Origin: Kordiimonas sp.
GTDB lineage: Bacteria > Pseudomonadota > Alphaproteobacteria > Sphingomonadales > Emcibacteraceae
Length of the DNA: 54,812 nucleotides
Direction of reading: 5' to 3'
Assembly: GCA_002700365.1 (NCBI GenBank)
Contig: PADB01000006.1
Coordinates: 1 to 54,812, forward strand
Shown: positions 27,760-35,795 of the stretch, piece by piece
How positions within the stretch are numbered: position 1 is the stretch's first letter
Layout: each line of letters begins with the position of its first letter
The notes under the pieces: model-generated
The model's input: only the letters and a program-made list of their open reading frames with translations
Told to the model about the DNA's origin: nothing
Database searches by the model: none
Made by a program: the position numbers and the translations under genes

Positions 27760-29529
27760 TTAGCCTTTAGCCAAAATTTTAGTCATTGCTGACACCAGCT
27801 CCTCTGAAATCGTATCGGTGCCTATCGGTGCGCGATATCCGACAAAGAAATCTGGACGAACCAATAATGCGCCAGACTCTTCGACTTCGCGCACTTTTGC
27901 GTAATAACCGTATGAGTCTTCATACGCACGACCCATACCAATCACCTCCAGTTTGATGTCTACACCTAACGCCGCCTTAACCGCCTCGATGGCCGCCGCC
28001 CAACGCTTCTCCCCGGATATTCCCGTCAACAATGTGAATTTTCCTTTACCACAAAGATCCAAGGTGGATACACGCTTCTGTGTGCGCTTATTCACTAACC
28101 ATGCATGCGGCAGATGAGCACCCGGGCGGCTGCTTGCTTGATAGTACAGCTCTTCATCTTTTTCAAAACCAGGGTCCGGTGTCCCGTCCGTGACAATCGC
28201 CGCCGATGTATAACGCTGGTTAACTTCGACACCATGACAGTCAAAGTCATACTGGTGAACGCCAAAACCATGTAACAACGCATGACGCATCTCTTCACCT
28301 TCAGGCGTATCATCCTTACGCTTCTCAAATTGCGCCGCGACTTCTTCTTTAGACATATTCGGGTTTAGTCCCAATGCGCCTAGTGTATAGATAATTTCAT
28401 CCATACTTTTGTTTGCGCGTTTCACGATCTGTCGTGCGACCGGTACGCGCTCTTCCTGATAAGAGGTCAGCAAATCAGGCCCGGCTTCACCTTTGATTAC
28501 CATAGCCATCTTCCAGGCCAGGTTCATCACATCTTGCACACAGGTGTTCGTACCCAATCCATTGGTCGGTGGATGACGATGCACCGCATCCCCGGCGCAG
28601 AAAACCCGCCCCTTATGATTTTCCAGGGCATGCATGTCATTCACGGTCCACAGCAAATAACTTTCGATTTTAACATCATCCAGTTTTTCCCCCACCAGAC
28701 GATCAATCACGTCACGGGCATCCTGTTCTGTAATCTCTGGCTCCCCCTGACTGATATCATAGCCCCAATAAGCGACCCATCTGTTCCATGTTTCTGCCAT
28801 ACGCAGCGATCCCACCGGGGAACCACCAATACCAGCGCCTTCTTCTTGGAACATCATATAAATCACCCCTGGGCGATGCTCTACATACTTCGACAGGTCG
28901 GCCTGGAACACGATATTAAAACCGCCACTCAGGCCCATTTTTCCTTCAAACGGCAACCCAAGATCTTCTGCGACTTGTGACCGGGCCCCATCCGCACCGA
29001 TCATATATTTTGAGCGGATTTGGTATTCATCACCACGCAGACGATCCCGCACTGTGGTAATAACGAAATCTTCATCCTGAACATGGCTGACATATTCTGT
29101 ATACATCCGCACTTTCGCATCAAGCTTTTGCGCAGTATCCAGCAAAATCGGCTCCATACGGTCCTGCGGAATATCACAAAGACGGCTAGGGCTAGCATAT
29201 TCATGATCCGCATAGCTCGTCGGGTTATTACCCCATGCTTCCAGACGGGCAATCTCTTCACCTGCCAAGCTACGGCAGAAAACATGCTCCCCCATCAGTT
29301 CTTTAGGGGTCCCCACATTAATCATCTGGTCTTCAATATCCAGATCCCGGAAAACTTCCATACACCGTTGATTGGTAATATGCGCGCGCGGATTGCGGGC
29401 AGTCGATCCATATTTATTAATGGTAATACAATCAATCCCCTCCCGCGCCAGAAGTGCCGCCATCGACAAACCCGTTGGGCCTGTTCCGATGATTAAAACA
29501 TCCGTTTCCACAAGGTTCTTCTCAGTCAT
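27760..29529 (-). CDS. FAD-dependent phenol hydroxylase, TfdB/HbpA family (copy 2)
   Basis: A 589-residue class A flavoprotein monooxygenase with VLIIGTGPTGLSMAALLA, MIGADGARSQVAEDLGL and CAGDAVHRHPPTNGLGTNT. It is homologous over its whole length to the protein encoded at 18522-20270. Its length and neighbours fit 2-hydroxybiphenyl 3-monooxygenase (HbpA, about 586 residues): the same operon holds a BphC-type dioxygenase and a meta-cleavage hydrolase, and the operon has a sigma-54 promoter facing a XylR/DmpR-type activator, as in the hbp system. The ATG at 29529 has GGAG upstream and is preferred over a TTG 12 bases earlier. The substrate is a substituted phenol; which one is inference. Confidence 0.88.
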   Translation of the reverse strand: MTEKNLVETDVLIIGTGPTGLSMAALLAREGIDCITINKYGSTARNPRAHITNQRCMEVFRDLDIEDQMINVGTPKELMGEHVFCRSLAGEEIARLEAWGNNPTSYADHEYASPSRLCDIPQDRMEPILLDTAQKLDAKVRMYTEYVSHVQDEDFVITTVRDRLRGDEYQIRSKYMIGADGARSQVAEDLGLPFEGKMGLSGGFNIVFQADLSKYVEHRPGVIYMMFQEEGAGIGGSPVGSLRMAETWNRWVAYWGYDISQGEPEITEQDARDVIDRLVGEKLDDVKIESYLLWTVNDMHALENHKGRVFCAGDAVHRHPPTNGLGTNTCVQDVMNLAWKMAMVIKGEAGPDLLTSYQEERVPVARQIVKRANKSMDEIIYTLGALGLNPNMSKEEVAAQFEKRKDDTPEGEEMRHALLHGFGVHQYDFDCHGVEVNQRYTSAAIVTDGTPDPGFEKDEELYYQASSRPGAHLPHAWLVNKRTQKRVSTLDLCGKGKFTLLTGISGEKRWAAAIEAVKAALGVDIKLEVIGMGRAYEDSYGYYAKVREVEESGALLVRPDFFVGYRAPIGTDTISEELVSAMTKILAKG

Positions 29530-29703
29530 TTTGTGCTCCAATATTATTATACGTTCTCAACTTGCCGTCTTAATAACGGCTTTCTTCTCCGGCATCCCTC
29601 AGGCCTTTGAGCCAACCTGCGGGCAATGTGGTACCGTTCCGCCAAATAGGCAGTTATATAACCGTCAACTTACGCGATACCGGAAAGGGACTAGGCTAAA
29701 GGC

Positions 29704-30585
29704 CTAGACATCTCCCTCTGTTACAAATTTGCGAATAATCCGGTTAAACTCGTCCACGTCTTCATACTGCGGCCAGTGGGCTACTTCCCCACGCATGACA
29801 TGTAATTTTCCATTTTTGACATGCTTCACTGCACTTTCCGCCGCCGGCAGATCATGCATAGGGTTATGCTCTGTCCACAGGAATAAAGTTTCCGTCTCCA
29901 ACTTCTCCAAAGGAATAAGCGGTGGTTCGTACGTGCCAGCTACCCAGCCCTTCAGGAAACCAAAGACCTTTGGCGCAATTGCCGCCAATTCAGGCTGGGA
30001 ATAATACTGCAGGCGCAGCTCAATCAGCTCATCTGTCAACATGCCCCAATTCTTTTCATGCAATAACCAGCGCATTCTGGCCTGTACAGATTCAAATGTG
30101 GGCTTCTGTCCCTTTGACTTGGCGGACATCGCAGCCAGATTTTTCAGGTCTTCGCGTCCCTGTTCAGTCACGATAGGAATCCCGCCGGACGTCACCAATA
30201 TAAGTTTATCCACGCGGCTTGGGTTTTCCGCGGCTAATACACCCGCAGCACCACCGCCCATAGATTCACCAATCAGAGTAGCCTTCTCAATACCCAACAC
30301 ATCCATTACTTCCAGAATATGTTGCGTATAGATATCCAGACTGTAGTCAATATCCAGCTTTGCCGACAGCCCATGCGCAATAAAGTCAAACGCAATCACA
30401 TGAAACTGATCTGACAACGGGACAACGTTTTTACAATAAGCCTCTGCATGCCCTCCCATACCATGCATGAAGATCAGAACATCTTTATTGTCTGTACCTG
30501 CCTCGATAATACGTGTGCGGCCGCAACTTGGTGTGTCGATATAGCGCACTTCTGCGCCCACAAAATCTTGCCATAAAGTCGTCAT
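29704..30585 (-). CDS. Alpha/beta hydrolase, meta-cleavage product hydrolase (HbpD/BphD-like)
   Basis: A 293-residue alpha/beta hydrolase with the oxyanion motif FMHGMGGHAEAY, nucleophile elbow GESMGGGAAG (Ser), and the catalytic His in GEVAHWPQYE. It lies between the BphC-type dioxygenase (54 bases upstream) and the FAD hydroxylase (174 bases downstream) in one operon, so it should split the ring-fission product into a carboxylic acid and 2-hydroxypenta-2,4-dienoate. It differs clearly from the hydrolase at 16366-17277, so the two are not recent duplicates. Confidence 0.82.
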   Translation of the reverse strand: MTTLWQDFVGAEVRYIDTPSCGRTRIIEAGTDNKDVLIFMHGMGGHAEAYCKNVVPLSDQFHVIAFDFIAHGLSAKLDIDYSLDIYTQHILEVMDVLGIEKATLIGESMGGGAAGVLAAENPSRVDKLILVTSGGIPIVTEQGREDLKNLAAMSAKSKGQKPTFESVQARMRWLLHEKNWGMLTDELIELRLQYYSQPELAAIAPKVFGFLKGWVAGTYEPPLIPLEKLETETLFLWTEHNPMHDLPAAESAVKHVKNGKLHVMRGEVAHWPQYEDVDEFNRIIRKFVTEGDV

Positions 30586-30638
30586 TTATATTTTCCCTTA
30601 CCCGTGTATTCACCGGTTTATATTTTTCGGTCCGAAGC

Positions 30639-31562
30639 TTATGAATTACCGCCCTGCGGCATTTCCATTTTGTGGCCCCAAGTGCTCATCTGGCTATATT
30701 CAATCGCCGACCAGTCAGGTCTTTCGATGACCAGTCCGCCTGTCCCGAACTCATATTGGAAGCCGGATGGTGTCACCATATAGAAAGAGAACATATTATC
30801 GTTCGGATGCCGCCCTAAACCCTTAGCAACACGAAAACCTAATTCTTTCGCTCGGTCATAGGCCAAACCTACATCGTCAAGGTTATCGACCTCCGCCATC
30901 AAATGATCGATGCGCTTTGCACCGGGAGGCATTGGTGCCCCGACAAGACTACCCGTCGCAAGACTGTGATGACGGCCGGTTTCTGAATGATAGAACGTTG
31001 CATCCAAAACAATACCGGGCTTAAACTCTTCGCGGATGACGTCGCTAACATATAACCCTAATTTATTTTCGTAGAAATCACGGGTCACATCGTAATCTTG
31101 TGCCATCGCTGTCGCGTGGCCAAAGCCCTTATCACCAGCAACAAAATTTCCTTGCAAAACAGCGGACCTGAACGGACGCGTTGAGGGAGCCAACAAAGGC
31201 ATGGCGTAAAACTCATGGTCAAACCCATTTGGGTCTTGAGCAACATAAAGGTAGTTCACCTTACGGCGATCTTTTAGTTCATCACTCGCTTCTGTAACTT
31301 CAACACCCTTGCGCTGCAGCCCTTCCACATAAGCTTCTAAAGCTTTCTGGTCCGGCAACTCCCAACCCAGAAATAACATGTCATCGATATCATCTTTTTC
31401 AATAATCAGGCGTTGCTCATGATTATCCATACGTAACGTCAGCAATTGCCCGGCATTCTTCGTGCCGACCATCATACCCATAAAATCTACAGTAAACCGC
31501 TCCCATGCCTCTAAATCCGAAGCACCTACCCCCACATAACCCGCACTCAAAAGACCTGACAT
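30639..31562 (-). CDS. Type I extradiol dioxygenase, BphC/HbpC-like
   Basis: A 307-residue two-domain VOC-fold dioxygenase. The iron ligands align as His149 (GFGHATAM), His220 (RIDHLMAEV) and Glu271 (FQYEFGTGG), the spacing seen in 2,3-dihydroxybiphenyl 1,2-dioxygenases; catalytic His198/199 and His252 are present. It is first in the operon behind the sigma-54 promoter, with a strong ribosome site (GAGGAG). It would cleave a 3-substituted catechol made by the FAD hydroxylase. Biphenyl-, alkyl- or steroid-catechol substrates are all possible. Confidence 0.88.
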   Translation of the reverse strand: MSGLLSAGYVGVGASDLEAWERFTVDFMGMMVGTKNAGQLLTLRMDNHEQRLIIEKDDIDDMLFLGWELPDQKALEAYVEGLQRKGVEVTEASDELKDRRKVNYLYVAQDPNGFDHEFYAMPLLAPSTRPFRSAVLQGNFVAGDKGFGHATAMAQDYDVTRDFYENKLGLYVSDVIREEFKPGIVLDATFYHSETGRHHSLATGSLVGAPMPPGAKRIDHLMAEVDNLDDVGLAYDRAKELGFRVAKGLGRHPNDNMFSFYMVTPSGFQYEFGTGGLVIERPDWSAIEYSQMSTWGHKMEMPQGGNS

Positions 31563-31625
31563 GACACTCTCCTCTATTCTTTTTTAGATCCTCATCACCA
31601 AATTGTGATATCTTAATCACTACAT

Positions 31626-31641
31626 AGCAATTGCCGTGCCA
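31626..31641 (-). promoter_or_regulatory. Sigma-54 (-24/-12) promoter of the hbp-like operon
   Basis: Read on the minus strand the site is TGGCACGGCAATTGCT, a full match to the RpoN consensus TGGCACG-N4-TTGCW. It lies 64 bases upstream of the BphC-like start codon, and a sigma-54-dependent activator gene lies divergently on the other side. Confidence 0.93.
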
Positions 31642-31728
31642 CCTTTATTCCCAACAACAGGAAATATATAATGTCTTTTAATTACAATAGTTTAATGACA
31701 TTTTCACTGACAAACGCCCCCCTAAAAA

Positions 31729-31741
31729 CACTATGATAGTG
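31729..31741. promoter_or_regulatory. Candidate upstream activator site
   Basis: A perfect palindrome CACTATGATAGTG lies about 90 bases upstream of the sigma-54 promoter, a typical distance for XylR/HbpR-type activator sites. It does not match the XylR consensus, so it is only a candidate. Confidence 0.35.
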
Positions 31742-31877
31742 ACACAAGCCTTCACAAATATGAGCGTAATTGATAAAATTATTAATACTTTTATTAAGCT
31801 AAGTCGCTTTTCCTCGGAGCCATCATAGCGAACTTCCACCTCCCCCCAAGACTTAAGAAGGCTTAAGAAGACCGAAC

Positions 31878-33611
31878 ATGATTGAAAATGAAGAATTAAT
31901 TCGTCATCCCGAAATGGACGACCTGCGCGAAAAATTAAACTTTGAACCTGACAAGGGGCGCATTTGGCTTGGTTCCCAGCGCATGCTTCTGATTAACGCC
32001 GAAGCATTTGGGGCCTTCCGTCGCGACCTGATCGAAACGCTTGGGTTTAATGCAGCCCGGCAGCTAATTACACGATTTGGTTATATTTCCGGCTCAAAAG
32101 ACGCCATCCTTGCACGACAAATACGGCAAGACCAAAGCCCATGGGAGCAATTTATTGTTGGCCCCCATTTACACGCGATCGAAGGATTTGTCCGTAGCGT
32201 TCCTGTTCTGGATGAAACATTTACCGAAGACCGCCTCTATAAAGGTTACGTAGAATGGCACGATTCTGCAGAAGCCAATGCCCATATCGAAGCCTTTGGC
32301 ATTGGGTCCATGTCCGCCTGCTGGATGGAAGAAGGCTATGCATCGGGCTTTATGTCCAGCTTCTTTGGCCGCCGCATGCTTGTACGCGAAATTGAATGCC
32401 GCGCCATGGGACATGACAGTTGTAGATGTTACGCCCAACCGCTTGAAGATTGGGGCGATGAATTAGATGATAGCTACGTCTATCCCGTCAGCTCTATCTA
32501 CGATATGCAGAATATCCCTAAGCACAGCAAAACAATCACGTTCAACGCCACACCCCTGACAACTGATGGCCCAGTTGGCACCTCTGGCGCGTTTAGTACT
32601 GTTATGCATCGCATTGAAAGAGTAGGAAAAACGTCGGCCACTGTACTGCTTCTTGGGGAAAGCGGCGTTGGAAAAAGCCTGCTGGCAAAAGAGGTCCACA
32701 AAAAAAGCGATCGTGCCGACAAACCTTTTATCGACGTCAATTGCGCCGCCATTCCTGAACAACTTATTGAGGCGGAACTCTTTGGTGTTGAAAAAGGTGC
32801 CTATACAGGGGCAGTTGAAACACGCGCCGGCCGGTTCGAAGTGGCAGATGGTGGCACCATTTTCCTGGATGAGGTCGCCTTACTAACCCCAACCGCACAA
32901 AGCAAACTGCTGCGCGTCCTGCAAACTGGGGAGATGGAATATCTTGGCAGCACCAAAACGCGCAAGGTAGACGTTCGCCTCATTGCTGCTACCAATGAAA
33001 ACCTGACCCAAGCTATCAAGGAAGGACGCTTCCGCGAGGATCTCTTTTATCGCCTGAACGTCTTCCCAATTTCCATTCCTGCCCTGCGTGATCGTATTGA
33101 TGACCTTCCGGACCTGATCGAAATATGCCTGCATAAATTTTCCAAACGTTATAAACGGGCCATGCCGGGTATCACCGCCCGGGCCCTCCAGGATATGATG
33201 GATTATAGCTGGCCGGGAAATGTCCGGGAACTGGAAAACATTCTCGAACGCGCACTCATCCTTGCGGAGGACAACGCGCCACTGGATACTTTCCATCTAT
33301 TTGCCTATCACGATAGTGCCAACACCGAACAACCTTTGAAAATGCTCAAAACACCCCGCATTGAAGAACAGGCTACCACACAATTACCTACCGACATGAC
33401 GGAACCCGGTATATCAAAGAATATCCCCCCCACGCCTCAGGACATTGCCGATATCCTGATGCGTGAAAACATCCGCACCGATGAATTGGAAGAACTTCTT
33501 GCCCAAAAGGCGATGGATGAAGCCGATGGCAATATTACAAAGGCCGCCCATAGATTGGGCATATCACGGGCGCAGCTAGCTTATCGCATTAAAAAAGCAA
33601 CGAAGACATAA
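31878..33611 (+). CDS. Sigma-54-dependent aromatic-responsive activator (XylR/DmpR/HbpR family)
   Basis: A 577-residue regulator with an N-terminal XylR_N/V4R aromatic-sensing domain (residues about 20-205, with Cys-rich [16 protein letters not shown] near 180), a central AAA+ domain (Walker A GESGVGKS, the sigma-54 contact loop as GAYTGA instead of GAFTGA, Walker [10 protein letters not shown]) and a C-terminal Fis-type helix-turn-helix ([20 protein letters not shown]). It is divergent from the BphC-hydrolase-hydroxylase operon and should activate its sigma-54 promoter when an aromatic substrate binds the N-terminal domain. It shares a terminator with the convergent catechol dioxygenase gene. 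Confidence 0.92.
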   Translation: MIENEELIRHPEMDDLREKLNFEPDKGRIWLGSQRMLLINAEAFGAFRRDLIETLGFNAARQLITRFGYISGSKDAILARQIRQDQSPWEQFIVGPHLHAIEGFVRSVPVLDETFTEDRLYKGYVEWHDSAEANAHIEAFGIGSMSACWMEEGYASGFMSSFFGRRMLVREIECRAMGHDSCRCYAQPLEDWGDELDDSYVYPVSSIYDMQNIPKHSKTITFNATPLTTDGPVGTSGAFSTVMHRIERVGKTSATVLLLGESGVGKSLLAKEVHKKSDRADKPFIDVNCAAIPEQLIEAELFGVEKGAYTGAVETRAGRFEVADGGTIFLDEVALLTPTAQSKLLRVLQTGEMEYLGSTKTRKVDVRLIAATNENLTQAIKEGRFREDLFYRLNVFPISIPALRDRIDDLPDLIEICLHKFSKRYKRAMPGITARALQDMMDYSWPGNVRELENILERALILAEDNAPLDTFHLFAYHDSANTEQPLKMLKTPRIEEQATTQLPTDMTEPGISKNIPPTPQDIADILMRENIRTDELEELLAQKAMDEADGNITKAAHRLGISRAQLAYRIKKATKT

Positions 33612-33628
33612 GCAGAAAACATAAGAAA

Positions 33629-33656
33629 ACGGGCCCGCATGAACATGCGGGCCCGT
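33629..33656. terminator. Bidirectional terminator between regulator and catechol dioxygenase
   Basis: A perfect 13-base stem (ACGGGCCCGCATG and its complement) with a 2-base loop between convergent genes. Confidence 0.9.
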
Positions 33657-33682
33657 CACATTAAAATCTCACGCTGTCAAAC

Positions 33683-34606
33683 TTATGTGACAACTGGCAG
33701 GAATGTGTCGTTCAGCTTCTTCTCATAATAGAAGATCGCCTTACCGACGTTATCAAAATCCCACGTGCGCTGCGGCAGGTCAGGATAATAATGATAGCCG
33801 CCCGCAAACACTTCATTACGGTTCCCGGATGGATCCCAGAAATAAATTGTCCGGCCCCGTGTGATACCATGGCGTGTCGGCCCAATATCCACAGGAATAT
33901 CAAACCGCGTCATAATATCCGCAGCGTGGCCAACCGCATTCCAGTCTTCCAGCAAGAAGGAACAATGGTGCAGCTTACCCGGCTCTTCATGTTCTGCAAA
34001 TGCGACATCATGCGCCTTGTTGGAAATACTCAGGAAAATAACCAGTGGCTTACCTTCCGGATCATTCTGGACTTCAGCAAGCTCGAAATCGAACACTTCG
34101 TTCAGAATTTTGAAGTTTTCCATCACATTCACGCCATAAAGCAATGCGTGATCAAAACGGATAACACCACAGGCACGAGGCATGTCTTTGAAAACGTCCG
34201 GATTTTCAGTCATCGGACCATTGTCGGACAGTTCCATATCTGCATAGAAATCGAACAAATGACCAGAAGGCAGATGTACGCGCAAACGGCGACCCACGCC
34301 TGGCTGCTCACCAGCTTCGACCCATTCCGTTTTGCAATCGTAATTTTTCAACTTTTCTGCACTTTCGTCCAGGTAAGCATCGCTTGAGACCTTAAAGCCC
34401 ATTACGTCCATACCCGGCACATCTGTTTCACGCAGAATAATGCTATGTCTGTGGAACTCGTCATAAGCCTTCAGATAAACACGACCGTCTTCACCCGTAC
34501 CCACGACATCCAAACCCAGAATATCACGGTAATGCCACAGGGCTTTTTCCATTTCCATTACACGGATCTGCATAAAACCCGGACGCAACACTCCATTAAT
34601 CGCCAT
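33683..34606 (-). CDS. xylE: Catechol 2,3-dioxygenase (XylE/DmpB type)
   Basis: A 307-residue extradiol dioxygenase. Key residues fall at the same numbers as in XylE of Pseudomonas putida mt-2: Fe ligands His153 (FDHALLYG), His214 (LHHCSFLLE) and Glu265 (NRNEVFAGG), and active-site His199, His246 and Tyr255. It opens catechol to 2-hydroxymuconic semialdehyde, the substrate of the XylG-type enzyme at 23253. Ribosome site GGAGG. It is the second gene after the flavin/2Fe-2S reductase (36-base gap). Confidence 0.96.
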   Translation of the reverse strand: MAINGVLRPGFMQIRVMEMEKALWHYRDILGLDVVGTGEDGRVYLKAYDEFHRHSIILRETDVPGMDVMGFKVSSDAYLDESAEKLKNYDCKTEWVEAGEQPGVGRRLRVHLPSGHLFDFYADMELSDNGPMTENPDVFKDMPRACGVIRFDHALLYGVNVMENFKILNEVFDFELAEVQNDPEGKPLVIFLSISNKAHDVAFAEHEEPGKLHHCSFLLEDWNAVGHAADIMTRFDIPVDIGPTRHGITRGRTIYFWDPSGNRNEVFAGGYHYYPDLPQRTWDFDNVGKAIFYYEKKLNDTFLPVVT

Positions 34607-34642
34607 TACAGCCTCCTATAGTGCATCAGCTAAAACTGTTGT

Positions 34643-35605
34643 TTATATATCGAGCACAAGCTCGGTCCCTGGTGCCCCGCGAGAGACACATGGGGCAATG
34701 ATCTTGCCCTCTTTTTTTTCACCATCACTCAGGCAAAGATCATTATGCTGGATCTCACCGGAAATCACATTCAGCAGACAGCTTCCACAAAAACCTTCTG
34801 CACATGACAGTGCCACTTTATAACCATTTTCACGTAACGCGTCAGACAGCTTTTCGTCTGGCCCTACGGAGAAGGTCTTACCACTCTTCGCCATTGTAAC
34901 CGTAAACTCACCACCCGTCGCTTCTTCAGGGTGATGTACACCAGAAGCCGAGAAATACTCTTTACGTACCAATTTACTTGGCCAATGTTCTGTTGCTTTT
35001 TCAATGGCATCCATAAAACCACCAGGGCCACACATATAAAGCTGTGCGTCAGCTGGCACATCTTTAAAAGCCGCACCAAAATCCATCAACTGCTCTTTCG
35101 GGCCTGTGTCCAGATGAATCGACACTTTATCCGCAAATGGCTTTTCCAGAATAATTTCTTGAAAAGCCGCGCGCTCTGCGTCCCGGGCACAATAATGCAA
35201 TTCAAATGATTTGCCTTTGGCATGCAATTCTTCCGCCATCGCCAGAACAGGGGTAATACCAATGCCACCGCCCATCAGGATATAATGGCCATAACCTTCT
35301 TCTAGTTCGAAGTGGTTGCGCGGTTCGGAAATCATGACTTCATCGTCAACTTGTATGTTATCACAAATTGCGATCGATCCTCCGCGGCCTTCAGCTTCAC
35401 GCTGTACCCCGATCTGATACTGCCCATTGGGCGCGTAATAGTTATAAAGTGAATACTGGCGGATCAGGTCGTCGCCCACATGCACATCAATATGTGCACC
35501 TGCAGTGAACGCCGGGAACGCTTCCCCTTCGACCGGCTCCAACCCAAATGAAAAAATGCCTTCTGACAGTTTATTTTTTGATTTTACGACAGCACGAATA
35601 GTCAT
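34643..35605 (-). CDS. Phthalate-dioxygenase-reductase-type flavoprotein with C-terminal 2Fe-2S domain
   Basis: A 320-residue reductase: N-terminal flavin domain (RQYSLYN, residue about 48), NAD(P)H domain (GGGIGITPVLAMAEEL, then MCGPGGFMDAIE) and a C-terminal plant-type 2Fe-2S ferredoxin domain (CAEGFCGSC and a later Cys in NDLCLS). It moves electrons from NAD(P)H to a partner oxygenase or reductase. No oxygenase alpha subunit is present. Partners could be the catechol dioxygenase downstream (reactivation, as XylT does for XylE), the Rieske protein at 45833, or the RdhA-like proteins. The fused reductase of the dehalogenase NpRdhA is of this same type. Confidence 0.9.
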   Translation of the reverse strand: MTIRAVVKSKNKLSEGIFSFGLEPVEGEAFPAFTAGAHIDVHVGDDLIRQYSLYNYYAPNGQYQIGVQREAEGRGGSIAICDNIQVDDEVMISEPRNHFELEEGYGHYILMGGGIGITPVLAMAEELHAKGKSFELHYCARDAERAAFQEIILEKPFADKVSIHLDTGPKEQLMDFGAAFKDVPADAQLYMCGPGGFMDAIEKATEHWPSKLVRKEYFSASGVHHPEEATGGEFTVTMAKSGKTFSVGPDEKLSDALRENGYKVALSCAEGFCGSCLLNVISGEIQHNDLCLSDGEKKEGKIIAPCVSRGAPGTELVLDI

Positions 35606-35681
35606 TATGTCTCCAACACGCGATTAGATATTAATTTATGTCTGTTATTACCAGAGCAGTATATAGGAATAAATGTTCAAG

Positions 35682-35720
35682 AAAACAGTTCTAAAGCGCA
35701 AAAAAACAGTTTCAAACGCC
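35682..35720 (-). promoter_or_regulatory. Direct repeats 21 bases apart upstream of the reductase-dioxygenase operon
   Basis: AAAACAGTT followed by an A-rich, CGC-ending tail occurs at 35682-35690 and again at 35703-35711, exactly 21 bases apart, about 75-115 bases upstream of the reductase start. The spacing is typical of AraC/XylS-type tandem half-sites. The repeat unit is different from the TGCAC pair at 20337. Confidence 0.5.
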
Positions 35721-35745
35721 TTAAGCACAAAAAGAAGCATAAAAA

Positions 35746-35769
35746 AAGGCCCGGAATGTTCCGGGCCTT
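35746..35769 (-). terminator. Terminator of the TonB receptor gene
   Basis: A perfect 11-base stem AAGGCCCGGAA/TTCCGGGCCTT with a TG loop, and a T run on the minus strand. It is 27 bases past the receptor stop codon. Confidence 0.9.
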
Positions 35770-35795
35770 GTCAAAGATGTCAATTTTATAGACAA

